From: JBBAFS01 sp041655255
GTDB lineage: Bacteria > Spirochaetota > Spirochaetia > Sphaerochaetales > Sphaerochaetaceae
Assembly (NCBI GenBank): GCA_041655255.1
Contig: JBBAFS010000060.1
Coordinates: 1-9,800, forward strand
Reading direction: 5' to 3'
Length of the DNA stretch: 9,800 bases
Below the pieces are notes generated by a model, which was not told the origin of the DNA, searched no databases, and saw only the letters and a list, made by a program, of their open reading frames with translations. The first letter of the stretch is position 1. The number at the start of each line of letters is the position of its first letter. A program made the translations under genes and the position numbers. Below, piece by piece: positions 1-6,711 of the stretch.

Positions 1-2191
1 TCGTTGGACAGATCTTGTCACAACAAGTACTCTCACACCTAAAAGTCAGAAAGTAGTCATCACCCATATCGAAGAGGGCCTCAGTGAAATCGATACACTT
101 GTTCGATCAATTTGGCTCACAGGAGACATCTCTCGAGGAGCAACACTTCTTATCGACGCTATTGTAAGTCGATGGTGTGCTACGTTCTTTCACTCGTATA
201 TAAGTGAACACTCTTATACCTCACATATCGATCTAGCTCGCTCTTTTTTAGATCTCTCTAACCCATTTATTGAAGAGGGAGCAGTCCTTCTTCTTACTGG
301 AGAGTTACCTCAATCAATCGCATCCCAAAAAGATCGAGACAGTGAATATACTGCCTCGTTAGTCGCTAGTAAAATTGGAGCCTCCTCCATTACCTATTGG
401 AATGCAAATCGTCTTGTCACCACAGCTGATCTTAGCGATGTCCCTTCTGCTTCAGTGATTGATGCACTGACCTATGCTGAAGCGACTGAGTTATCCTTCT
501 TTGGATCAGATATCATTCGACCACAACATATGGTCCCTGCTATCTCTAAGAAGATCCCTTTATATATCCGTTCGTTCGAACAGTGGAACCACAGTGGGAC
601 ACTCATTGATGATGAGCAAGGACTTATGAATACCAAACCTGTCAAAGGGTTCTCGGTGATTAGAGATATTGCTGTGATCAACGTTGAAGGGGCAGGGATG
701 ATTGGAGTCCCTGGTATCGCTCGTCGACTCTTTAGTGCTATGCACGAAGCACACATCTCAGTCTCTTTAATTAGCCAAGCTTCAAGTGAGTACTCAATTT
801 GTTTTGCTGTTCCGGCTGAACAAGCTGCTTTAGCTCAAGCGATTGCTCGCTCGACGTTCCGTCAGGAGATTCAAGAGAATCGGATTCACAGTATCGAAAT
901 TGAGTTAGGAAATGCCATTTTAGCAGCCGTGGGTGAACACATGAGTGGTGTCTACGGTATTGCCGGTTCATTCTTTGGTGCATTAGGAAAAGCACGAGTA
1001 AATGTGCGTGCTATTGCTCAAGGTTCAAGTGAACGAAACATTAGCGCTGTTATTAAAGAGGCTGATGTTCGTAAAGCTCTTCGAGCTCTTCATGCAAGTT
1101 TCTTCTTATCAAATCAAACGCTCAGTGTTGGAGTCTTTGGCCCAGGTAATATTGGTGGAACACTCTTAGATCAAATAGCCAGTGAAGCACAGCGGTTACA
1201 TAGTGAATTTGGTCTCGATATCAGAATTAGAGCAATCTCGAATTCGAGAATGATGTTACTCGATGAGCAAGGTATTGATCTTAATTCCTGGAAGAGGCGA
1301 TTTGAGCAAGAAGCTGTAACCTTAGATATTAAAAAGATGGTAAAACATATCAGCGCCTCTTATTTCCCTCACTCAGTGTTGATCGATTCAACTAGTAGTG
1401 ACCAACTACCCATTCACTACGAAGGGTGGATTGAACGGGGCATTCATATTATTACCCCAAATAAAAAAGCGGGAAGTGCGCCGTATCCTGAGTATAAATC
1501 TCTGATGGATACTGCTAAAAAGTATGGAAAACACTTCTTGTATGAAACTACTGTTGGTGCTGGCCTTCCTGTCATTGGAACATTAAAAGATCTCATTCAA
1601 ACAGGTGATACAATCACCAGTATTGAAGGAATCGTCAGTGGGACACTTGCATACCTCTTTTGGCGCTATGATGGCACTGAAAAATTTAGCGCTCTTGTAA
1701 AAGATGCTAAAGAGCAAGGATATACTGAACCCGATCCTCGAGATGATCTTTCGGGGATGGATGTGGCTCGTAAAACAGTCATCTTAGCTCGTGAGTTAGG
1801 CTATGAAGTCGAATTAGAAGATATCGCTATTACCAGCTTAGTACCCAAAGAGTTGGAAGATGTCTCAGTAGAAGAGTTTATGAGTAAAAGCGAATTGATG
1901 GACGATCATATTGAATCATTGTTTAAAGAGGCCGAAAAAGAGGGTAAGCGCCTTAGGTATGTAGGACACGTTGCCCCCGATGGCTCTTGTACTGTCCATC
2001 TCACTGGTTATCCCATAAACCACCCATTTGCCCAATCAAAAGGGACAGATAACGTCGTAGCCTTTACCACCAAGCGGTATCATACACAACCACTTGTTAT
2101 CCAAGGCCCTGGTGCTGGACCTGAAGTGACAGCTGCAGGGGTGTTTGCCGATCTCTTACGTTTAGGCTCCTATTTAGGTGCTCGGTTATAG
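1..2191 (+). CDS. thrA: Bifunctional aspartokinase/homoserine dehydrogenase (ThrA type), 5' end cut off by the window; kinase domain looks inactive
   Basis: Homoserine dehydrogenase reduces aspartate semialdehyde to homoserine for threonine and methionine synthesis in the cytoplasm. The frame is open from base 2 to TAG 2189-2191, giving 729 residues; about 90 N-terminal residues are missing compared with E. coli ThrA (820). An internal GTG at 455 is not the start, because the upstream frame continues with aspartokinase-like sequence. Fragment residues 1 to about 190 are the kinase domain. Two ACT domains follow, with SQASSEYS (Q259) and AQGSSERNIS (Q340), the glutamines known in this family for threonine sensing. 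The dehydrogenase starts at about residue 375 with the Rossmann loop GPGNIGG (380-386), then TPNKKA (485-490) and DDLSGMDVARK (581-591), all intact. The kinase is degenerate: GRGGSD reads KDRDSE (110-115), TDVDG reads NANRL (134-138) and the FGAK lysine is aspartate (D170). Family assignment and dehydrogenase activity are confident; loss of kinase activity is inferred. The gene is in an operon with thrC. Confidence 0.93.
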   Translation, partial: RWTDLVTTSTLTPKSQKVVITHIEEGLSEIDTLVRSIWLTGDISRGATLLIDAIVSRWCATFFHSYISEHSYTSHIDLARSFLDLSNPFIEEGAVLLLTGELPQSIASQKDRDSEYTASLVASKIGASSITYWNANRLVTTADLSDVPSASVIDALTYAEATELSFFGSDIIRPQHMVPAISKKIPLYIRSFEQWNHSGTLIDDEQGLMNTKPVKGFSVIRDIAVINVEGAGMIGVPGIARRLFSAMHEAHISVSLISQASSEYSICFAVPAEQAALAQAIARSTFRQEIQENRIHSIEIELGNAILAAVGEHMSGVYGIAGSFFGALGKARVNVRAIAQGSSERNISAVIKEADVRKALRALHASFFLSNQTLSVGVFGPGNIGGTLLDQIASEAQRLHSEFGLDIRIRAISNSRMMLLDEQGIDLNSWKRRFEQEAVTLDIKKMVKHISASYFPHSVLIDSTSSDQLPIHYEGWIERGIHIITPNKKAGSAPYPEYKSLMDTAKKYGKHFLYETTVGAGLPVIGTLKDLIQTGDTITSIEGIVSGTLAYLFWRYDGTEKFSALVKDAKEQGYTEPDPRDDLSGMDVARKTVILARELGYEVELEDIAITSLVPKELEDVSVEEFMSKSELMDDHIESLFKEAEKEGKRLRYVGHVAPDGSCTVHLTGYPINHPFAQSKGTDNVVAFTTKRYHTQPLVIQGPGAGPEVTAAGVFADLLRLGSYLGARL

Positions 2192-2199
2192 GGGGAGTT

Positions 2200-3468
2200 A
2201 TGAAATATGTAAGTACACGTGGTGAAAGTGCACCCGTAAGTGCCAGTGAGGCGATGTTACAAGGTTTAGCTCCCGATGGAGGGTTGTACGTTCCATCAAT
2301 ATTCCCATATATCCCAGTTGAGAGATTACTTCACACAACGATGTATCCCGAATTAGCATACGAAGTATTAGCTCCTTTTTTTGTTGGAGATGAACTAGAA
2401 GGTGAGTTAGCCGAAATCTGTATGGAGGCCTTTAACTTTCCAGTCCCTCTTCATTACCACAATGAAGCTGAATCTACCTTAGAGCTATTTTGGGGACCTA
2501 CTGCTGCTTTTAAAGATTTTGGAGCTCGTTTTTTAGCTATTGCAATTGATCGTCTTCTCGCTAAAAAAAAGGAGCGTCTTACCATCTTAGTTGCCACCAG
2601 TGGTGATACCGGAGGAGCTGTTGCCAGTGCTTTTTATAAGCGAGAACATATCGATGTAAAGGTCTTATTTCCCAAAGGGAAAGTCTCCTCTCGCCAAGAG
2701 AAACAACTCACGTGTTGGGGAGAGAATATCCAAAGTTTTGCCGTCAATGGAACTTTTGATGATTGTCAAAGGATGGTGAAAGAGGCATTTATGGATCCTA
2801 AGATTAGCAAGCAATATCGCCTCTCTTCAGCTAACAGTATTAACTTAGGACGATTGCTTCCCCAAATGGTCTACCCATTTTACGCCTCTTTAGAAGTTTT
2901 TACCCGAACAAAGAGTGAACCCACTGTCATTATCCCAAGTGGTAATGTGGGTAATAGCTGTGCAACATATTGGGCAAAGGTAGTTGGAGCTCCTATTCAT
3001 AAAGTGGTATTAGCATTAAATGCAAATAGAACTATTGCCGATTACATCGACTCTGGAATCTATGAGAAGCGTAAAAGCATTGCCACATATGCCAATGCAA
3101 TGGATGTAGGTGATCCAAGTAATATGGAGAGACTGTTACACCTCTTTGGTTCACATGAAGAGTTTGTCAAAGAGGTCTCAGCTTATAGTGTGAGTGATGA
3201 TGTCATTAGTGAAACAATCACCGATGTGTATCAAAAATACAACTATGTTGTGTGTCCTCATACCGCAACAGGGGAGAAGGTACGAACATTATTAAAAACT
3301 CTTCATCCTACTATTGTGTATGCCACAGCTCACCCGGCAAAATTTGAGACGATTGTTGAACCTCTTATTGGAAAGAAAATTGAAGTGCCTGAACAACTTG
3401 CCTCTTTATTAGAAAAAGAGTCCACCTTCAAAGAAATTGAAGCCGATTACACACTGCTATTTTCATAA
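2200..3468 (+). CDS. thrC: Threonine synthase
   Basis: This PLP enzyme converts O-phosphohomoserine to threonine, the last step of the pathway, in the cytoplasm. The 422-residue protein matches the E. coli-type ThrC (428) over its whole length. Visible marks are the PLP-lysine motif TAAFKDFGAR with K105, the SGDTGG phosphate-binding loop at 134-139, RGK-like KGKVSSRQEK, SANSINLGRLLPQ, PSGNVGN and the late TAHPAKF motif. The ATG at 2200 follows the thrA stop by eight bases, and the ribosome site AGGGGGAG overlaps that stop codon, so thrA and thrC are probably one transcript with coupled translation. No thrB lies between them, unlike the E. coli thrABC order. No clear intrinsic terminator follows: the GC-rich inverted repeat downstream has no T-run and is better read as an operator. 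No broken or missing key residues were seen. Confidence 0.96.
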   Translation: MKYVSTRGESAPVSASEAMLQGLAPDGGLYVPSIFPYIPVERLLHTTMYPELAYEVLAPFFVGDELEGELAEICMEAFNFPVPLHYHNEAESTLELFWGPTAAFKDFGARFLAIAIDRLLAKKKERLTILVATSGDTGGAVASAFYKREHIDVKVLFPKGKVSSRQEKQLTCWGENIQSFAVNGTFDDCQRMVKEAFMDPKISKQYRLSSANSINLGRLLPQMVYPFYASLEVFTRTKSEPTVIIPSGNVGNSCATYWAKVVGAPIHKVVLALNANRTIADYIDSGIYEKRKSIATYANAMDVGDPSNMERLLHLFGSHEEFVKEVSAYSVSDDVISETITDVYQKYNYVVCPHTATGEKVRTLLKTLHPTIVYATAHPAKFETIVEPLIGKKIEVPEQLASLLEKESTFKEIEADYTLLFS

Positions 3469-3472
3469 TCTC

Positions 3473-3501
3473 TTGACTACATAAGAACAAAAGAGTACTC
3501 T
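3473..3501 (+). promoter_or_regulatory. Probable sigma-70-type promoter of the copper operon
   Basis: The -35 box TTGACT (3473-3478) is one base off consensus. Exactly 17 bases later is TACTCT (3496-3501), a weak -10 box matching three of six positions including the key first T-A and last T. The predicted transcription start near 3508 falls inside the inverted repeat at 3507-3526. The placement fits a promoter kept off by a repressor, but the weak -10 box makes the exact call uncertain. Read-through from thrC is also possible. Confidence 0.5.
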
Positions 3502-3506
3502 AAACA

Positions 3507-3526
3507 TACCCCCCCCTGCGGGGGTA
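3507..3526. promoter_or_regulatory. CsoR-type copper operator (GC-rich inverted repeat)
   Basis: The inverted repeat TACCCCC-N6-GGGGGTA has perfect 7-base arms around the spacer CCCTGC. It strongly resembles known CsoR operators, which are TACCC...GGGTA palindromes with a G/C-rich core. It lies just after the proposed -10 box and over the predicted transcription start, about 20 bases before the copA start. The second-to-last gene of the operon encodes a CsoR protein with the Cu(I) ligand set, so autorepression is expected. No T-run follows, which argues against a terminator. Confidence 0.82.
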
Positions 3527-3544
3527 GGGGCTATGAGGTGAGTC

Positions 3545-6118
3545 ATGAAAAAAGAGTATGATATTTCAGGTATGACGTGTTCAGCGTGTGTTCTTCATGT
3601 TGAAAAAGGGGTGAAGAAAGTCGCAGGGTTAGAGAATATCCAAGTGAACTTGTTAACGAACACTCTCAGTGTCGAAGCACCTGAAGGTATGAAAGATATA
3701 GATCTTCAAATTATTCAAGCTGTTGAAGATGCGGGGTATGAGGCAAGTTCAAAAAGTAAAGACCCTTTGGCAAGTTCATCTACTATCAGTAATCCCAAAG
3801 ACCATATTGCTAAAGAGTTAAAGAGTATGAAAAAAAGAGTCATCATCTCTTTTGCTTTTTCGATCCCTCTAGTCTACTTAGCAATGGGGCATATGTTTAA
3901 TTGGCCACTTCCCCCTTGGTTTGATATCCCTTCATTAGCGATGAACTTCGCTTTTAGCCAATTTTTATTAGCAATACCTGTGTTCATCGTCAATGGAAGA
4001 TATTTCTCTAGTGGTTTTAAAGCTCTGTATAAGCGTGCTCCCACTATGGATTCACTTATCGCTTTAGGCTCTACTGCCGCTTTGGTGTATGGTGTGTATG
4101 CTATTTACCAGATTGGTATTGGACTAGGTGTTGGTGATATACAAAGAGTTCACCGTTTTTCAATGGATCTCTATTTTGAATCGGCAGTGATGATTCTCTC
4201 TTTAGTCTTATTAGGGAAGTATTTTGAGCTCAGAGCTAAAGGGAGAACAAGTGATGCTATTTCTAAATTAATCGACCTCTCTCCAAAGACCGCCACAATC
4301 ATTGTTGATGGAGTTGAAAAAGAGATTGCTGTTGAACAAGTGCAACTTGGTGATTTGATTGTCGTACGCCCTGGAGGACGCTTTGCTGTCGATGGGACAG
4401 TTGTAGAGGGTCACTCTGCTGTAGATGAATCGGCTCTTACAGGAGAGTCTTTACCTGTCGATAAACACAAAGGAGATCAAGTCTTCAGTGCAACGATTAA
4501 CACCACAGGACGCTTAGTCTACCGTGCTGATAAAGTTGGAGATGATACAACCTTAGCCCACATTATTAAGCTTGTCGAAGAAGCAAGTGCCTCTAAAGCA
4601 CCAATTTCTAAATTAGCAGACCGAATCAGTAGTGTCTTTGTCCCCATTGTAATTGTGATCGCTTTGGTTTCTACGCTTGTTTGGTTAATTGCAGGAGCAC
4701 CATTAGAGAGTGCTTTGGCATTTGGAATCGCTGTATTAGTTATTAGCTGTCCTTGTGCTTTAGGCTTAGCGACCCCAACTGCGATTATGGTGGGAACCGG
4801 TAAAGGGGCTGAACACGGTATTTTAATTCGATCTGCTGAATCATTAGAAACAGCTCAAAGTATTACTGCCGTTGTCTTAGATAAAACAGGGACCATTACT
4901 GAAGGAAAACCTGAAGTCACTGATATGTATCCACTTACCGATGTAAGTGAATCTGATCTCCTTTTTATGGCTGCATCGTTAGAGCAATCGAGTGAACACC
5001 CCCTTTCAATCGCTATTTTAGAGCGAGCTCAAAGTCAAAACCTCTCGTTAGAGACAGTTGAGAATTTCTACTCTGTTCCAGGGAAAGGTTTACAAGCAAC
5101 ACTGAACAAAGAGGAGCTGTTAGGTGGAAACTCACTGTTTATGAGAGAGAACGATATAGATATCTCTCAAGCAGAAAAGCAAACCCTAGAGTATGCAAAG
5201 ATGGGAAAAACACCACTTTATTTTGCCCAAGGTGGAAAACTCTTAGGAGTGATTGCTGTTGCTGATGTGGTCAAACCCAGTAGTGGGGACGCCATTAACA
5301 CAATGAAAGATCGTGGTCTTGAAGTAGTGATGCTCACCGGTGATAACGAACAAACTGCCCGCGCTATTGCTCAAAGTGTCAACATTGATCGAGTCTTTGC
5401 TTCAGTTCTTCCTGATGGGAAAGAGAGCGTAGTACGCTCCTTACAAGATGAGGGACACGTTGTTGCTATGGTGGGAGACGGTATTAATGACGCTCCTGCG
5501 TTAGTGCGAGCCGATATTGGTTTAGCTATTGGTGCTGGAACAGATATTGCCATTGAGTCTGCTGATATTATTTTGATGCGTAGTGACTTACGAGATGTCC
5601 CTTCCGCTATTGCCTTAAGTAGGGCCACACTTCGTAATATTAAACAAAACCTCTTTTGGGCTCTCTTTTATAACACATTAGGGATTCCTTTGGCTGCTGG
5701 AATTTTCTTCCCATTCTTTGGATGGAGATTAAATCCGATGTTTGCAGCTGCAGCAATGAGTTTAAGTAGTATCTTTGTTGTCACGAATGCACTGCGATTG
5801 AAACGCTTTGGAATATCACACAGTACACCTACACAAAAAGAACATATGAACACACCCACTATTGAACAGATTCAAGATGGGGTAAAAGGAGAAAACGAGA
5901 TGAAAAAGGTTATCCATATTGAAGGGATGAGCTGTGGCCATTGTGTCAAAGCTGTCGAAAAAGCATTAGCTACCGTAGAGGGGCTTGATGCCCATGTCGA
6001 TTTAGAGAATAACACAGCAACAGTGAATGTGGTATCATCAGTAAGTGATGAACAATTAACAACACTGATTAGTGACGCTGGTTATAGTGTTACCTCTATT
6101 ACACAACTTGGAGCGTAA
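3545..6118 (+). CDS. copA: Cu(I)-exporting P1B-type ATPase with N-terminal and fused C-terminal heavy-metal-binding domains
   Basis: This membrane pump exports Cu(I) using ATP. The 857-residue protein has, in order: a heavy-metal-binding domain with MTCSAC (C12, C15); membrane segments between about 97 and 230; an actuator domain with TGES (299-302); the membrane copper motif CPC (402-404); the phosphorylation motif DKTGT (D446); the nucleotide-domain HP motif (485-486); GDGINDAP (644-651); and last membrane helices with YN (709-710) and MSLSS (738-742). CPC, YN and MxxSS are the Cu(I) class signature (P1B-1). After the last helix a hydrophilic linker (about 757-785) leads to a second metal-binding domain with GMSCGHC (C797, C800), which resembles CopZ. 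A C-terminal position for such a domain is uncommon. The ATG at 3545 has the strong ribosome site GAGGTGA at 3535-3541. The gene is first in the operon and its TAA directly abuts the csoR ATG. Confidence 0.96.
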   Translation: MKKEYDISGMTCSACVLHVEKGVKKVAGLENIQVNLLTNTLSVEAPEGMKDIDLQIIQAVEDAGYEASSKSKDPLASSSTISNPKDHIAKELKSMKKRVIISFAFSIPLVYLAMGHMFNWPLPPWFDIPSLAMNFAFSQFLLAIPVFIVNGRYFSSGFKALYKRAPTMDSLIALGSTAALVYGVYAIYQIGIGLGVGDIQRVHRFSMDLYFESAVMILSLVLLGKYFELRAKGRTSDAISKLIDLSPKTATIIVDGVEKEIAVEQVQLGDLIVVRPGGRFAVDGTVVEGHSAVDESALTGESLPVDKHKGDQVFSATINTTGRLVYRADKVGDDTTLAHIIKLVEEASASKAPISKLADRISSVFVPIVIVIALVSTLVWLIAGAPLESALAFGIAVLVISCPCALGLATPTAIMVGTGKGAEHGILIRSAESLETAQSITAVVLDKTGTITEGKPEVTDMYPLTDVSESDLLFMAASLEQSSEHPLSIAILERAQSQNLSLETVENFYSVPGKGLQATLNKEELLGGNSLFMRENDIDISQAEKQTLEYAKMGKTPLYFAQGGKLLGVIAVADVVKPSSGDAINTMKDRGLEVVMLTGDNEQTARAIAQSVNIDRVFASVLPDGKESVVRSLQDEGHVVAMVGDGINDAPALVRADIGLAIGAGTDIAIESADIILMRSDLRDVPSAIALSRATLRNIKQNLFWALFYNTLGIPLAAGIFFPFFGWRLNPMFAAAAMSLSSIFVVTNALRLKRFGISHSTPTQKEHMNTPTIEQIQDGVKGENEMKKVIHIEGMSCGHCVKAVEKALATVEGLDAHVDLENNTATVNVVSSVSDEQLTTLISDAGYSVTSITQLGA
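5884..5891 (+). promoter_or_regulatory. Internal ribosome binding site inside copA, before an in-frame ATG
   Basis: AAAAGGAG lies in the linker-coding part of copA, eight bases before the ATG at 5900, which is in the copA frame. Motif strength and spacing are as good as those of the genuine start sites in this window, and it sits exactly at the border of the CopZ-like domain. It could therefore drive independent synthesis of that domain. The residues it encodes (VKGEN) could also explain the bases by chance. Confidence 0.55.
5900..6118 (+). CDS. copZ: Possible free CopZ-like copper chaperone made from an internal start in copA
   Basis: The last 72 codons of copA (M786 onward) encode a complete ferredoxin-like heavy-metal-binding domain: MKKVIHIEGMSCGHC at the start, a VDLENNTATV strand and a C-terminal DAGY segment. 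This is the size and layout of stand-alone CopZ chaperones of about 70 residues, which carry Cu(I) in the cytoplasm to CopA or to CsoR. The in-frame ATG is preceded by AAAAGGAG at ideal spacing. E. coli copA is known to yield both the pump and a CopZ-like chaperone by programmed frameshifting; here the same outcome could come from internal initiation. That the domain exists is certain; that it is made as a separate protein is inference. Confidence 0.5.
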   Translation: MKKVIHIEGMSCGHCVKAVEKALATVEGLDAHVDLENNTATVNVVSSVSDEQLTTLISDAGYSVTSITQLGA

Positions 6119-6385
6119 ATGAAAGCAGACCATGAACAAGTATCGAGAATGTTAAAAACTGCTCGTGGCCAATTAGAGAGTGTATTACGGATGGTAGAAG
6201 AGGATCGCTACTGTATCGATATCTCGAACCAAATTCTAGCGACTCAGGCATTACTTAAAAAAACGAACAAGATGGTCTTAGAAGCTCATATGCTCTCATG
6301 TGTACAACAATCGTTTGAAACTGGTGCAGATGTAGATCAAAAGATTGGCGAAATTCTCCGCATTGTCGATAAGATGGTGAACTAA
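6119..6385 (+). CDS. csoR: Copper-sensing transcriptional repressor, CsoR family
   Basis: CsoR proteins are small all-helical DNA-binding repressors that release DNA when Cu(I) binds. This one has 88 residues and the Cu(I) ligand set Cys-x24-His-x3-Cys: C32 in RYCIDI, then H57 and C61 in AHMLSC. The spacing equals that of C36/H61/C65 in the Mycobacterium tuberculosis protein. A cysteine at the third position separates it from nickel-sensing RcnR, which has histidine there. The N-terminal HEQVSRMLKTARGQLE segment is the typical first helix. The ATG directly follows the copA TAA, with GGAG at 6110-6113 inside copA, so translation is likely coupled. The likely target is the operator at 3507-3526 upstream of copA, giving negative autoregulation of the operon. 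Confidence 0.95.
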   Translation: MKADHEQVSRMLKTARGQLESVLRMVEEDRYCIDISNQILATQALLKKTNKMVLEAHMLSCVQQSFETGADVDQKIGEILRIVDKMVN

Positions 6386-6711
6386 TGTCTACAATGGAAA
6401 ACCGAGAAGCCTTTTTAATGCATGTAAAACTCGATGCGATTGATGAGTTTAAAAAACGATACGAGGATTTTTGGCCTGAGTTGAAAAACCAATTAAGTCA
6501 AACGGGGGTGTATGATTACACCCTCAATCTTGATGAAAAAAGTGGTACCGTAATCCTTTCTCAAAAAAGTGTTAGTTACTGTAGTACCACCCATATGAGA
6601 GGGGGAGATCTCTTTACCCAATGGCTCACATCCTTAGCTCCCCTGTTAGTATGTGATCACGAGGGGAATCCTATAGTGACTCCGATGAGTGAAATCTTCC
6701 ACATCGATTAA
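6385..6711 (+). CDS. RhaM-like (L-rhamnose mutarotase family) small protein with altered active site
   Basis: The 108 residues match the L-rhamnose mutarotase fold family (RhaM/YiiL, DUF718), a dimeric alpha-beta barrel of about 104 residues, from REAFLMHVKLDAIDEF through FWPELK to SEIFHID. RhaM interconverts rhamnose anomers, but the key histidine of E. coli RhaM (H22) aligns with Y26 here and Y18 with F22; Y41 is kept as Y45 and only one of the paired tryptophans (W80) remains. Rhamnose mutarotase activity is therefore doubtful. No sugar genes are nearby. It carries possible soft-metal ligands, C66-x3-H70-M71 and C90-x-H92, but metal binding is speculation. The ATG overlaps the csoR stop by one base (TAATG), so it is the last gene of the copper operon; ATG 6394 is an alternative start. 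Its 3' end overlaps the convergent recQ end by 41 bases. Function unknown. Confidence 0.75.
   Translation: MSTMENREAFLMHVKLDAIDEFKKRYEDFWPELKNQLSQTGVYDYTLNLDEKSGTVILSQKSVSYCSTTHMRGGDLFTQWLTSLAPLLVCDHEGNPIVTPMSEIFHID

Noticed and set aside
455..457. GTG at 455 as the start of the first gene
   Set aside because: The frame is open upstream to base 2 and the upstream residues align with the aspartokinase domain, so this codon is internal.
1236..1249. Perfect 14-base palindrome TCTCGAATTCGAGA
   Set aside because: It lies inside the conserved dehydrogenase coding sequence, encodes expected residues (SNS R region) and has no nearby promoter; most likely chance.
3507..3530. GC-rich inverted repeat as the thrC terminator
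   Set aside because: There is no T-run after it, it sits directly at the copA promoter and ribosome site, and it fits the CsoR operator pattern much better.
5371..5628. Open minus-strand frame opposite copA
   Set aside because: It lies opposite the conserved ATP-binding region of copA and its translation has no recognisable family features.
6653..6660. GTGATCAC palindrome as a regulatory site
   Set aside because: It is short, inside coding sequence near the 3' end of the last operon gene, and has no associated promoter.
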